Below are positions 33,209-43,950 of a stretch of 53,879 nucleotides of DNA, piece after piece; positions within the stretch are counted from its first letter, which is position 1, and each line of letters opens with the position of its first letter. The DNA comes from Perkinsus olseni (Eukaryota; Perkinsozoa; Perkinsida). Under the pieces are notes generated by a model. It saw nothing but the letters and a program-made list of their open reading frames with translations. It was not told the DNA's origin and ran no database searches. The position numbers were made by a program, and so were the translations under genes. The stretch is taken from assembly GCA_013115125.1 (NCBI GenBank), contig JABANN010000198.1, positions 1 through 53,879 on the forward strand. The letters are read 5' to 3'.

Positions 33209-34480
33209 ATGAGTCCTACAAACGCACCCATGAGTCCTACAAACGCACCCATTACTCATCTTGACTGCCTCCCAGAGTATCTCGAAAGCGTATTGAATTC
33301 GCAAGCTTTTGTAAGCTCGATACTGACGAAGGATATCACCGAATTCAAAACGCGCAACCTCGATTCATTACTGGAAAGCCACGAGCGTAGGGACTCTCCT
33401 TTGGGGTGCTCACAAGCGAAATCTTCGGACTGACCAGGGTTGTAAACCTTGCGTTAGTTCCGTGTTGCCCTTTCTCTTAGCCGTCACGCATAGAAATCTG
33501 TCGGGTGAAGAGCATTGAGGCTACGCGGACCCTGTGGGAGAGACATGTCGGTGAAGCTAGGGATGCATGGTTTCGAGTCCCGTAAGAAACTTGCACCCCT
33601 GAGAAGTGAATGATCGTCATATTAGAAGATTCCCGAAGCTCACCTAATTTGTATCCTGAAAGCTGAAACTGACGACGCATCTACTATGCCCAGAGGCACT
33701 AGGCCAGAGCAATCTTTAGGTCGAGCATGCAGGATTTGAAGCCGCTCAGGTCAAGGTCGCGCGGCCATTAACATCACACTCGTCGAAGAGAATCTCAGCT
33801 CGCACATTAATGCACGTGTTAACGCACCCAAGTCCCAACTAAGGGACACTACGCTAACACAAATGCTCGTTGTACCGCCACAAAAGGGCGGCTGCGTACC
33901 ACCCCATATGGAAGGAAGTCGGCTTGCTAGATCAGCGCCGTACATGTGGACGTCAAGCTGGTTGGCCGCATCTCATACCCTCAACATGATGAAGTGTTCT
34001 CGTGCGATCTTGTATTCAGCGATGAGGTCTCCTCGTGGTCGGGAGTTGAAGGAAGCATGACACCTGAACAAAGTGCACAGTTCATAAAAACCTCGCTAGC
34101 TCGTCCATTCCGGCTTGGTATATCCCTTGCTATCTGCAGTCGATAATGGAGTCTCTGAGCAGGCTCCATATTGAATCCTCGGCCATGTCGGGTAGCTAGT
34201 AGTCTTCGACTATGGCTGCGATGATTACGCCTTGCATACGCGCTGGAAGAGGGACGACAAAATAGGAGATGAGTAATGCAAAAGAAAGTTGACCGAAGCG
34301 AGTCTGAGTCTTTCTGCGGTGAGCGTGATCACCCGCGGGTATATGAGCCTCGGCCTGAGCTGTTTCGAATCTTGCATGCGCGACCTAAAGATACTTCTGC
34401 ACGCATATCTTAGAGTTGAGCATGCAAGATACGGAACAGGTCAGGTAAGAGCATGTGAGCCTATTCATGGAAACTCTAAA
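33209..34480 (+). CDS. Unrecognised multi-exon gene, possible B9-like stretch
   Basis: Clean exons appear in order: a frame from 33209 (DCLPEYLESVLNSQAF), a helical exon at 33500-33582 (SIEATRTLWERHVGEARDAW) ending at GTAAGA, one near 33631-33710 (AHLICILKAETDD), one at about 33768-33896 (TLVEENLSSHINARVNAPK), and one at 33931-34145 (VGRISYPQHDEVFSCDLVFS). The last two join in phase across a 35-nt intron. A further exon reads VFDYGCDDYALHTRW near 34205-34250. The stretch from VDVKLVGRIS through SWSGVEGS loosely recalls the start of the B9 domain of transition-zone proteins (B9D1, B9D2, MKS1), where a short strand is followed by LYC..., W and SG(V/L). That match is weak, and the 5' and 3' ends are unresolved. 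The 5' frame begins with two copies of a 21-bp direct repeat at 33209-33250. Confidence 0.4.
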
Positions 34481-35784
34481 TTCAGCAGTGCTCGACTCTC
34501 ATGAATCTCGGTTTCCATTAATTCTAGACTTAGTTGTTATGGTCCATAACTTATGGATCTTCCACTTCAGTCCTATCAGCTGGGAGGTGCTAGAAAACGA
34601 CTGGCATTTCTGAGATTAGACTAATCAGAGGGAGGTGAGACATCCCTTCGGTACATCAGTACGTGAGATTTCAGTAGGCTTTCAGCATAAATCAAGACTC
34701 TGCCATAGACCATACTTCTCTTTTCTTGGGTATCCATCGGCATGGCGTCATTTCAACGCCTTCCGGAGGCCTCAGATATCTGAACCCTTGCTCCAGTCGT
34801 TGAAGACATAAGTCATTACTCGTTGAAGTCTAAGAGCGCATACGATGTTGCTGTGTTTACGCGGTGGTACTCATTTGAAATTTGGGTCTCGAGGCTGTGA
34901 GTTCTGTCGAGTGCGATTGGTCATGGAGCAACGTGTGTGTGAGTTTATAGTCCAACGCTGATACCGGCTGAGTTAGACTCTTGCCGATGTGATCAGTTGG
35001 AGACTTTCTGTAGCGTTGACACGCAGTGCAATCAGACAGATTATCAAGAAGCTTCCCTCAGGGTATATTCAACTAGAGAAGCTTTCTTTCCTCCTGGAAG
35101 GACCCGCTTACTGGAGCTACGTGCTTCTATCCTGCCCGTGTTGAATCTTGCTCGCTCAACCAGAACGAATCTTCCACGGACTTATCTTGAAGGGTGCAGG
35201 ATACGGAATAGGTGAGGTTAGCCAGTGACTTCATGAACGATATTGCACATACCAGCAGCACTACTGCTATGTGGAGCTCCCATCTACCTTCGCTTCTAGC
35301 TATGCCCTTCCTACAGCTTACATGGAGGACCAGCACACGAGAGAACGATGCTACAGATACTCGATGTAGAATCGGAAATGACTAGCGAGTTCGCACACGC
35401 ATCTCTCAAGGTACGTAAGATTATTTCCAGCCCTCAGTAATCGCTTATCTCCGTTCGCCATCCCTGTTTCGAAAGAAGAAGCCACAACAAACATTGCATC
35501 TTCATCACGGAAATGACTTCACTTCGGCACTCTCCTGTAAGGCCCGCCTAGGTCTCAGGAGGGCGGACCTGACGTCTCGATTCCCATTGATTTGCTCGGA
35601 CACCACGGATTCCGAGCAGCATTGTCGGTCAGAGCTTTCAAGGGTTTGTTGGGTTCATTCCCTCCTTCATGCATATCGTTCGAAGCGCGGGTGCAGTCCT
35701 GGTAAAGATCTCTTTTCCCGAGTTTTGCCTCTCATCTGATAGAATTGTGATGCCTGCCTCAGGGTTTTCCGAGTTCATATAGAA
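34481..35784. other. Region with diverged exon-like duplicates, no complete gene
   Basis: Possible exons occur, for example near 35062-35213, ending CRIRNR before a GTGAGG. That piece and a piece at about 34365-34450 share a diverged motif around GGATACGGAATAGGTGAGG and AGATACGGAACAGGTCAGG, and a third trace is near 33722-33760. This looks like an old local duplication. I could not build a gene from it. Confidence 0.35.
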
Positions 35785-36691
35785 ATGATTGCTAATACTC
35801 TTCTCCTCACCGCCATGGCTTCGTCTCTTACCCGAGGCTACGACTTATCTGGTTTCAGTGGACAAGTGGAGCGCCAGCTGCAGGAGTCGTGTGGTCAAGA
35901 CTGTGTTACCGCTTGGAGCGATGAGATGCTGCCGATGTTAGAGAAGTTTCAGGCCAAAGAGAAAGGGCAACACGGAGCTGACGTAAGCCTCATAATTTCG
36001 GCTAGTCCCAAGGACATCGCTGGTAGGACGTGATCCCCCTCGCTGTCTTTGACATGATCGCCGATCTCAACGGCAAGCTAAAGACGGCGAGGCAGGCCAT
36101 TTTACGGGATGTAGCCAGCTTCGCCAAGAGCGGTGATCCTGCGACTCACTCGTTGTCTCTTGCCATCACTGACACGGATATCCAAGGTGAGTCGTTACGC
36201 AACGGCCATCCCTCATACTCCGCGCCCTCGTTAGAGCAGAAGAACCGCTGTACTTACGTACGTCAGGTCGCTTCAGGAGCTTATGAAGCGTCCAGGATAA
36301 TCGTGAGTTGACTACACCGGATGGCGGATTAGGGGATTCGTTCAGGTCCACACAATGGCTTCATCGCTGGCGGTTCTTTGCGGATGTGTGTATTCACTCC
36401 CGTGAAATCTGAATGGTCTGCTTCTAACCCGGGCTGCTCGTAGGAATCGACGCTTTTGCCTTGTCAGCACCCTGAAAGAAAATCCCTACACGTGCGGATT
36501 TCCAGTAAGGACGCGGAGCTGTCAATGTGACACCACGTGGTACCTCCCTTCAGTACCGAGCTTACGAGAGCTTGTACTACACTTCAGAGGTGCTGTGGGA
36601 GGCCGTCAAAGTGAGTAATAGATACGTCAGCGAACGCCCTGCAGCTCTATCTGACTACCTCTCAGCAACGAACATGTGCCGCATCAATTGA
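35785..36691 (+). CDS. Secreted cysteine-containing protein, copy 1
   Basis: The ATG at 35785 opens a signal peptide (MIANTLLLTAMASSLTRG). Then comes a helical domain with paired cysteines (ESCGQDCVTAW), joined over a 44-nt intron (35983-36026) to VIPLAVFDMIADLNGKLK. After a 48-nt intron (36187-36234) comes EQKNRCTYVRQVASGAYEAS, ending at 36302. Later exons give HTMASSLAVLCGC, TCGFP and YRAYESLYYTSEVLWEAVK. The end TTNMCRIN is inferred because its stop (36689-36691) is conserved in all three copies when the donor AGTAAT is used. No family is recognised. Copy 1 has one extra GT dinucleotide near 36389 compared with copies 2 and 3, next to possible donors. This either changes splicing or breaks the frame, so copy 1 may be altered. 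Confidence 0.6.
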
Positions 36692-36854
36692 GCGCGCTAT
36701 CACTGTTTTCATGCTTAATTGCCTCCTCTTTTTGTGTTTTCGTTGGAATGCTCATGATGAGCAGCTCATACGGTAGCGTCGTACAGGTAGTATTTTTAGC
36801 CTTTTCACTAGCTTTTGCATGTCACAGCTGGATATTGGCTCGACTATTCCCCTA

Positions 36855-36871
36855 GTCTAGGACTCCTAGAC
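36855..36871. repeat. Near-loopless palindrome in the spacer of copy 1
   Basis: GTCTAGGACTCCTAGAC has 8-bp arms and a 1-nt centre, and lies about 165 bases after the stop. It recurs exactly at 38307-38323 in copy 2 and is absent after copy 3. It has the same design as the pair at 33070-33114. Confidence 0.85.
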
Positions 36872-37238
36872 GAACACGTGGAGCTATTCACAGGGCGATG
36901 AGTGTAAAATCATTCCAAACAATAGCAGGTGCCGGTCGCTGGAAGTGGAGGGAGAACGTCGAGCTTGCAGTTTCCTGCCAGGTCTTCAACCAGCATCCTC
37001 ATATTGATCACTGATGAATCACCTGATAGCCACAGCATTGGTTGATAACACAGAAATGACGCTCGTCTCTCATGCCTTACCATCCGATTTGTATGGGAAA
37101 CGCCAGTCTAATGGCCCACTCGGGGACCATCATTGTCAGTATGTAACTGCAGAAGCCTTGCAAACATTTTCTTTGAGGACCGAGTAGGATTCGAGCTACC
37201 CGTCCTAGTGGTTTCTCCGTGCCAAGTTCGTACCCATG

Positions 37239-38143
37239 ATGATCGCTAATATTCTTCTCCTCACCGTCATCGCTACGTCTCTCTCCCGAGGCTACGACTT
37301 ATCTGGTTTCAGTGGACAAGTGGAGCGCCAGCTGCAGGAGTCGTGTGGTCAAGACTGTGTTACCGCTTGGAGCGATGAGATGCTGCCGATGTTAGAGAAG
37401 TTTCAGGCCAAAGAGAAAGGGCAACACGGAGCTGACGTAAGCCTCATAATTTCGGCTAGTCCCAAGGACATCGTTGGTAGGACGTGATCCCCCTCGCTAT
37501 CTTTGACGTGATCGCCGATCTCAACGGCAAGCTAAAGACGGCGAGGCAGGCCATTTTACGGGATGTAGCCAGCTTCGCCAAGAGCGGTGATCCTGCGACT
37601 CACTCGTTGTCTCTTGCCATCACTGACACGGATATCCAAGGTGAGTCGTTACGCAACGGCCATCCCTCATACTCCGCGCCCTCGTTAGAGCAGAAGAACC
37701 GCTGTACTTACGTACGTCAGGTCGCTTCAGAAGCTTATGAAGCGTCCAGGATAATCGTGAGTTGACTACACCGGATGGCGGATTAGGGGATTCGTTCAGG
37801 TCCACACAATGGCTTCATCGCTGGCGGTTCTTTGCGGATGTGTATTCACTCCCGTGAAATCTGAATGGTCTGCTTCTAACCCGGGCTGCTCGTAGGAATC
37901 GACGCTTTTGTGTTTTCAGCACCCTGAGAGAAAATCCCTACACGTGCGGATTTCCAGTAAGGACGCGGAGCTGTCAATGTGACACCACGTGGTACCTCCC
38001 TTCAGTACCGAGCTTACGAGAGCTTGTACTACACTTCAGAGATGCTGTGGGAGGCCGTCAAAATGAGTAATAGATACGTCAGCGAACGCCTTGCAGCTCT
38101 ATCTGACTACCTCTCAGCGACGAACATGTGCCGCATCAATTGA
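37239..38143 (+). CDS. Secreted cysteine-containing protein, copy 2
   Basis: The structure is the same as copy 1: signal peptide (core ILLLTVIATSLSRG), CGQDC motif, two short introns early, and the stop at 38141-38143. An ATG three bases upstream (37236) is also possible. The last donor differs: copy 1 has AAAGTGAGTAAT where this copy has AAAATGAGTAAT. The GTGAGT site is therefore lost, but the GTAATA site is kept in phase. The protein is predicted to be exported from the cell or into the endomembrane system. Its role is unknown, and near-identity to its neighbours suggests selection for dosage or recent origin. Confidence 0.65.
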
Positions 38144-38690
38144 GCGCGCTATCACTGTTTTCATGCTTAATTGCCTCCTCTTTTTGGGTTTGCGTTGGAA
38201 TGCTCATGATAAGCAGCTCATACGGTAGCGTCGTACAGGTAGTATTTTTAGCCTTTTCACTAGCTTTTGCATGTCACAGCTGGATATTGGCTCGACTATT
38301 CCCCTAGTCTAGGACTCCTAGACGAACACGTGGAGCTATTCACAGGGCGATGAGTGTAAAATCATTCCAAACAATAGCAGGTGCCGGTCGCTGGAAGTGG
38401 AGGGAGAACGTCGAGCTTGCAATTTCCTGCCAGGTCTTCAACCAGCATCCTCATATTGATCACTGATGAATCACCTGATAGCCACAGCATTGGTTGATAA
38501 CACAGAAATGACGCTCGTCTCTCATGCCTTACCATCCGATTCGTATGGGAAACGCCAGTCTAATGGTCCACTCGAGGACCATCATTGTCAGCATGTTACT
38601 GCAGAAGCCTTGCAAACATTTTCTTTGAGGACCGAGTAGGATTCGAGCTACCCGTCTTAGTGGTTTCTCCGTGCCAAGTTCGTATCCATG

Positions 38691-39594
38691 ATGATCGCTA
38701 ATATTCTTCTCCTCACCGTCATCGCTACGTCTCTCTCCCGAGGCTACGACATATCTGGTTTCAGTGGACAAGTGGAGCGCCAGCTGCAGGAGTCGTGTGG
38801 TCAAGACTGTGTTACCGCTTGGAGGGATAAGATGCTGCCGATGTTAGAGAAGTTTCAGGCCAATGAGAAAGGGAAACACGGAGCTAACGTAAGCCTCACA
38901 ATTTCGGCTAGTCCCAAGGACATCGCTGGTAGAACGTGATTCCCCTCGCTGTCTTTGACATGATCGCCGATCTCAACGGCAAGCTAAAGACGGCGAGGCA
39001 GGCCATTTTACGGGATGTAGCCAGCTTCGCCAAGAGCGGCGATCCTGCGACTCACTCGTTGTCTCTTGCCGTCACTGACACGGATATCCAAGGTGAGTCG
39101 TTACGCAACGGCTATCCTCATACTCCGCGCCCTCGTTAGAGCAGAAGAACCGCTGCACTTACGTACGCCAGGTCGCTTCAGAAGCTTATGAAGCGTCCAG
39201 GATAATCGTGAGTTGACTACACCGGATGGCGGATTACGGTATTCGTTCAGGTCCACACAATGGCTTCATCGCTGGCGGTTCTTTGCGGATGTGTATTCAC
39301 TCCCGTGAAATCTGAATGGTCTGCTTCTAACCCGGGCTGCTTGTAGGAATCGACGCTTTTGTCTTTTCAGCACCCTGAAAGAAAATCCCTACACGTGCGG
39401 ATTTCCAGTAAGGACGCGGAGCTGTCAATGTGACACCACGTGGTACCTCCCTTCAGTACCGAGCTTACGAGAGCTTGTACTACACTTCAGAGATGCTGTG
39501 GGAGGCCGTCAAGATGAGTAATAGATACGTCAGCAAACGCCCTGCAGATCTATCTGACTGCCTCTCAGCAACGAACATGTGCCGCATCAATTAA
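38691..39594 (+). CDS. Secreted cysteine-containing protein, copy 3
   Basis: The layout matches copies 1 and 2, with somewhat more amino-acid changes (for example WRDKMLPMLEKFQANEKGKH in place of WSDEMLPMLEKFQAKEKGQH). The stop here is TAA (39592-39594) where the other copies have TGA, at the same codon. That supports this reading of the last exon. As in copy 2, the last donor context is AAGATGAGTAAT. This is the most diverged member and its downstream spacer is no longer homologous. Confidence 0.65.
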
Positions 39595-40185
39595 AGGCGC
39601 TATCATGCTTAATCATCCTTTTTTGGGTTCGCGTTAGAATGCTCATCCGGTAGTGCCGCTCAGATTTTTTTTCTTGGCTTCCTCACTAGCTATTGCATGT
39701 CACGAGTGGAAAGTGACTTTGTCGAGTAATCTCCGAGCCGTCTGCATCGAGATGTGTGTTGGGAGATAAGTGTGAGATCAATTCCAACCGATAGATTTTG
39801 ATGAACGTCTGAATTTTGAGAAGATCAGTGAACGTGAAATTTCCCGTCATGTCTCCAACCCTGGCAGTTCTGTGACAGAACTTCTGTCCATCAGATAGCC
39901 CCTGCATTGGAATGACGCAAAGGAATGACGCAAAGGAGTGACGCCTCCATCTGTGTGGCATACCAGTTGCTCATTTCTATACGATACGCTAGTCTATTGC
40001 TCAGATCGAGTCCGTGAAATCAGGCACTTCTTTCGGGTCCACTGAATGTTCCAAGGAACATAACTAAAGTCACCTCACTCATATTACTTAAAATGGTTAG
40101 GATTAACACAACAGCCTAAGGATTCATTGAAAGGTCAGTATTCAGCAGGAGTGAGTCTCAGTAAAAAATCCCTTTACTGCAAGCT
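39595..40185. other. Intergenic with a 13-bp tandem repeat
   Basis: This is the diverged spacer after copy 3, lying 3' of both neighbours (convergent). Positions about 39911-39947 hold almost three copies of GGAATGACGCAAA. No gene is supported. Confidence 0.5.
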
Positions 40186-41223
40186 CTACTGCGAAGAATC
40201 GGCGAGAAGCTGACCAACGAACTTCCCGTTTCGGACGGTAAGTCCGCAAGCCTCTCCTTGGACGAGATCCTCGAGCTCCGCGCAAGAGCCTCCAACGAGC
40301 TGAAAAAGGAGCCGTCGAACAGCTTACAACGTGAAAATCAGCTCGAGTGCTAGATCCACGAGTTGGTCTTACCTGAAGAGCCATTGACGCTAGGCCCACA
40401 GCGTGACCGAAAACAACGACAGTCTCGGTCTTTTCGGGAAGCAACTCGCAAATCTTCCCCACGGCTACTGCACCATAGTTGTCCACGATAGCCTTGGATT
40501 CGGGACTGACCAAGTGACACGATGAGATTAATAGAGCACGATTATCACTAGAATCCTCCTCCCAAGCTCTTACGTCTTTCGGTATTCCTTGAGTGGTGCA
40601 TAGCCTATCTGTTTGAAGAGGTTGTCGAAATCATCTGCTTGAATAATTCCTTCCCAGATATACCTGCCACATAAGTGAGCCTACGTCTCCCACGGCATCA
40701 TAATTAGACGAGAAGACCGTCAGAAGGTTGGTATAATGCCAAACGAGCAGGGAAGAAGCAGGGATGCCTGTTAGCTTACGGACAAAGTCTGAATTCACTA
40801 TCCTCGATGGTAACTATGTCTTTCTTTTCGCCATCGAACTCGCCCTTGCCGCCAAGAATGGCGTCGGCTGTCTGTAGACAGCGCGTAGCAGGAGAAGAAA
40901 CGAATGCGACTGGCCTAAGGAAAACAAGAGACAATTGCATATGCAACAGTGGAACACTCTATGCGGTTTATCCAGGATTCAGACGGGCCTGTGCGGTTGC
41001 TCACTTGGGTGCCTTGTCCATGAAGTCCATGAAGTAACTCTGACGAGCCTTGGAAGCAAGGGCTTTGCCTTCTTCACTAAGTACCTGCGTTTTGCCGAAT
41101 GGCACTTCAGTTGCCCAAAAGGTAACCGAATCTTACTCTCTTCTTATCAGCCTCGGGGCTCGGATCACTGGGCCTAGGAGTTTTGCTGTGGCGAATAAAT
41201 ATCCAGGTTGAAGGACACGTCAT
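40186..41223 (-). CDS. Histidine phosphatase (PGAM-like) family protein
   Basis: The first exon (from 41223) begins MTCPSTWIFIRHSKT and carries the catalytic RHS motif in place of the usual RHG. Downstream exons read VLSEEGKALASKAR (about 41090-41030), PVAFVSSPATRCLQTADAIL (about 40915-40795, the SSPA.R..QTA signature), SNYDAVGDVGSLMW, and TVVVFGHAVGLASMALQ (about 40430-40375), which supplies the second catalytic histidine. The last exon gives GLTVRNGKFVGQLLADS with the stop at 40186-40188. The arginine and both histidines of the phosphate pocket are present. The protein is small (roughly 240 residues) and SixA/PGAM-like, probably a cytosolic phosphatase of unknown substrate. It lacks the longer insert of true phosphoglycerate mutases. 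Exon joins between 40780 and 40510 are approximate. Confidence 0.8.
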
Positions 41224-41890
41224 GGATGAGATCGAAAGTTCTAACTGCTGCTCGCAGGAAGTGGAATCAACTTGATAAGGTGATGAAGTCCTACGTGGTC
41301 TACTACATCCAGCGCGAATGCACAATGTACAGTTCAATGCAACTAGCAGTCTGCACTGCTTGCCTGCCAGCGTCACAAGGGCACGGGACATCGCGTCACA
41401 CAAAGAATCATCGTGAGCCGTTCTCTTGATATTCACCCTCTAGTAAATGACAGTCTGAGCCTCAAACTCTGAGGACTATGAATCCGAAGACTCCAAAATA
41501 GTATTTGTTCCGATCTAGCCGGCAGGAGATGTATTAGGTGAACGCGGGCTTCGCGTGTGTCACCATGATAAGTTTTGGGGCCGTTGGCATCAATACTCAA
41601 GATCCGCAAAGCTCAAGGGACAGTGCCCATGAATCGGACACAAAGCGCAGGAAGAGATTGAGATTTGATATGAACTTGCCTCGGATCCCGATCCTCATGC
41701 TCCGCATGTCTGTGAGCTCATGCCCCTTCGTGTCTCGAGTGCTGGTCTCGGCAGGTCGAATTGTTGCTTGACAATCGAGAACCCAGGCTCTCTCAGCTTC
41801 TCATTATCATAGATCCATCGAGGACTTGATGATCTATTGGTCGAACTTTAACGATTGGCAGATCAGTGAAGTTGTCACATTACTTTGCGC
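41224..41890. other. Divergent intergenic region
   Basis: This stretch lies between the starts of the phosphatase (minus) and the DNAAF4-like gene (plus). A 77-codon plus frame at 41538 has no supporting motif or splice context, so I leave it out. Confidence 0.5.
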
Positions 41891-43856
41891 ATGCCCCGCG
41901 GTATCGACTACAAGTGGTCCGAAGACCTTAAATGCATCTTCATCACTTTCACAGGAATCGTTGGCGTAAAGATGCAGAACCTCGATGTGCAACTCGCTGG
42001 TGAGCACTGGTGGTATAAGGACTTCTAATACCCCTTTAGCTCGACAGTAACGTGACTTGATCATAGAGGAGGCTTACTTGAGTACAGGGTCGTCACTGTT
42101 CCCGCTCATAAGGCGTTCTCACATCGTTCGAGCGTGGTCACTCGCTCCCGAGCAGCATCACGTTTTCCCCGTGGAGTTTCTCTGTACCGTTACTCGCAGA
42201 TGTTTTCCTCAAAGTTAACCACGCGCCGAGTAAGCAGCTGCAGGTCATCGACTTGCGCGACTCTGTGGACATATCGACATCCTCCACAGTGATACATGGC
42301 TCCTCAGTCCAGGTTCAGCTCACAAAGTAGGTGGGAACTGGGCAACCTCCTGAGCCCAGGAACGGCAGCGACGGATTTTTTTAATTATTCTCCGTAGACG
42401 GGAGAGTTTGGAGAGCCTCGAATATGAAAGTACCGCTCAAATGTGAATGTATCTCCTCAGGTGCTCGCCTAAGATATGGGGCTGCTTGGAGTACACAGAT
42501 GAGGATGTGAGTCCGTATCTGTCACTTGAGCGGAGTTCTGTTGATCCGAAAAACCTGGCCGTGTTCTGCAGGTGAGGGTTAGGCGTGCTGAGAGCTTAGC
42601 TCGAGCTGAGATGTTCGAGAAGGGCCGCATAGAATCAGCAGGTGAGTTCCCGGTTGATAGCCGCAGTAGCTGCCACTGTGCTTGACAATTGAACTTGCGA
42701 CATCCCTCTCAGCGAAAGCCAGACAGGAGCAAGTGAAACACAGTGAACAGATGCAGTGGAAGGAAGACAGAGAGAGCCGCGAGCTCTTCGAGAAAAAAAG
42801 GCTTGATGTGAGCCGCCAGACGCACACAATCTCGGTCTTCATAAAAGGGTAAGGGTTTCATCCATCATCGATCATTCATAGGCCAAGACGGCAGCTGAGA
42901 ACCAAGTGTACGAAGATCTCGCAGAAATAGGAGTCCAGGATGCCGTGGTACCCCCTGATGAGGGAGGGCACGTGAAGCCAGAAACGAACACAGAAGGGCT
43001 GAGACTCTACGAATCCGAGGATTCAGACTCCGAGGCCGGCGACTCCGACGAACCCAAGGTTGTTGAAGTGTTGACCTCGGGCAGAGGAGGACCATCCGGT
43101 GAGTCTCGCTCAGCATGCTCACGTTCCCAATGCGAGATCTGGTGGTGTGTCAGGAGAGACTACTCCTGCGGAAGAGCATCTTCAGGCTCCCATACGTAAT
43201 CAAGGCGACCGTTCAGTGAAAATAGGCCTGGAGTTCACGAAAAGGCGCCAGGTGAATCCGTTATCTCCGAGATGGACGGTAGAGTGCCCATGTAGGTCGG
43301 AGTACCTGCTCGTGATCGACCAGGACGGGAGGCTCCGAGGCCCAGAGCAGGTAGGGGACTCTACCACTCAATGCATGATTCGAGCATTTTGCTGCTAGAT
43401 GCCACCGGCATTATGGGAGTTTCGCAACGCTCGGGAGAGACGGACGCGGAGGAGAACTTTCCAATGATGTTGAAAACTCGAGGGGACAAAATGATGAGCA
43501 ATGGCGATTTCAAAGGAGCGTAACTCTGGTCGACGACGACATCATGGACAGAATATAACAGATACAATGCGTACACATCCGCTCTTCGGCAATCAACAAG
43601 TGCCAAGTGTTTCGCCAATCGAGCCCTCGCGGCGCTGTAGGTCAACCTCGGAGACTCCCTCAGAGGCCTCAAGGCTCGGAGGCTCGCTGCAACAAGGTAC
43701 ACTGGTCGGCTGTCCCCGGCGTGCGAGGACTGTCGTCATGCCCTGGCCGCCCTCGATCTCCAGCTCAAACATCAAACGGCCGGCATAGTTGGAGGTGCAG
43801 TAATCGAGCCTGAGGAATCTAAGCGAACACGAGTGGGTCGAAAGCTTCAACATTAG
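41891..43856 (+). CDS. DNAAF4: DNAAF4/DYX1C1-like dynein axonemal assembly factor
   Basis: The N-terminal CS (p23-like) domain starts MPRGIDYKWSEDLKCIFITF (exon 41891-41999) and continues in the next exon (42200-42326) with DVFLKVNHAP. This closely follows the beta-strand order of DYX1C1, in which YSW, FLSLPLKGV and YLKVNFPP occupy the same places. A highly charged helical linker follows (RRAESLARAEMFEKGR, then QEQVKHSEQMQWKED), as in the family, and then an acidic region (YESEDSDSEAGDSDE). The C-terminal TPR part reads LKTRGDKMMSNGDFKGA, YTSALRQSTSAKCFANRAL and DCRHALAALDLQLKHQ. The stop is at 43854-43856. The protein is an HSP90 co-chaperone that preassembles ciliary dynein arms in the cytoplasm. 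The first two exons join in phase; later exons are approximate. Confidence 0.75.
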
Positions 43857-43950
43857 CCAACCATTCACGAAGGTGGCTCAAGGACATTTCTGACAGGCGG
43901 TAATATATAGTCGACTGGCCGTTGCCTCTCTATGGCTCGGCAGATTCGAG

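Larger units (their letters stand above)
35740..39594 (+). repeat. Tandem triplication, period about 1452 bp
   Basis: Three head-to-tail copies start their genes at 35785, 37239 and 38691, giving periods of 1454 and 1452 bp. Exons, introns and the spacer between genes are nearly identical, with only scattered single-base differences, which points to recent duplication or ongoing gene conversion. The third copy loses similarity soon after its stop. Upstream of the first copy the homology is only faint. Confidence 0.97.
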
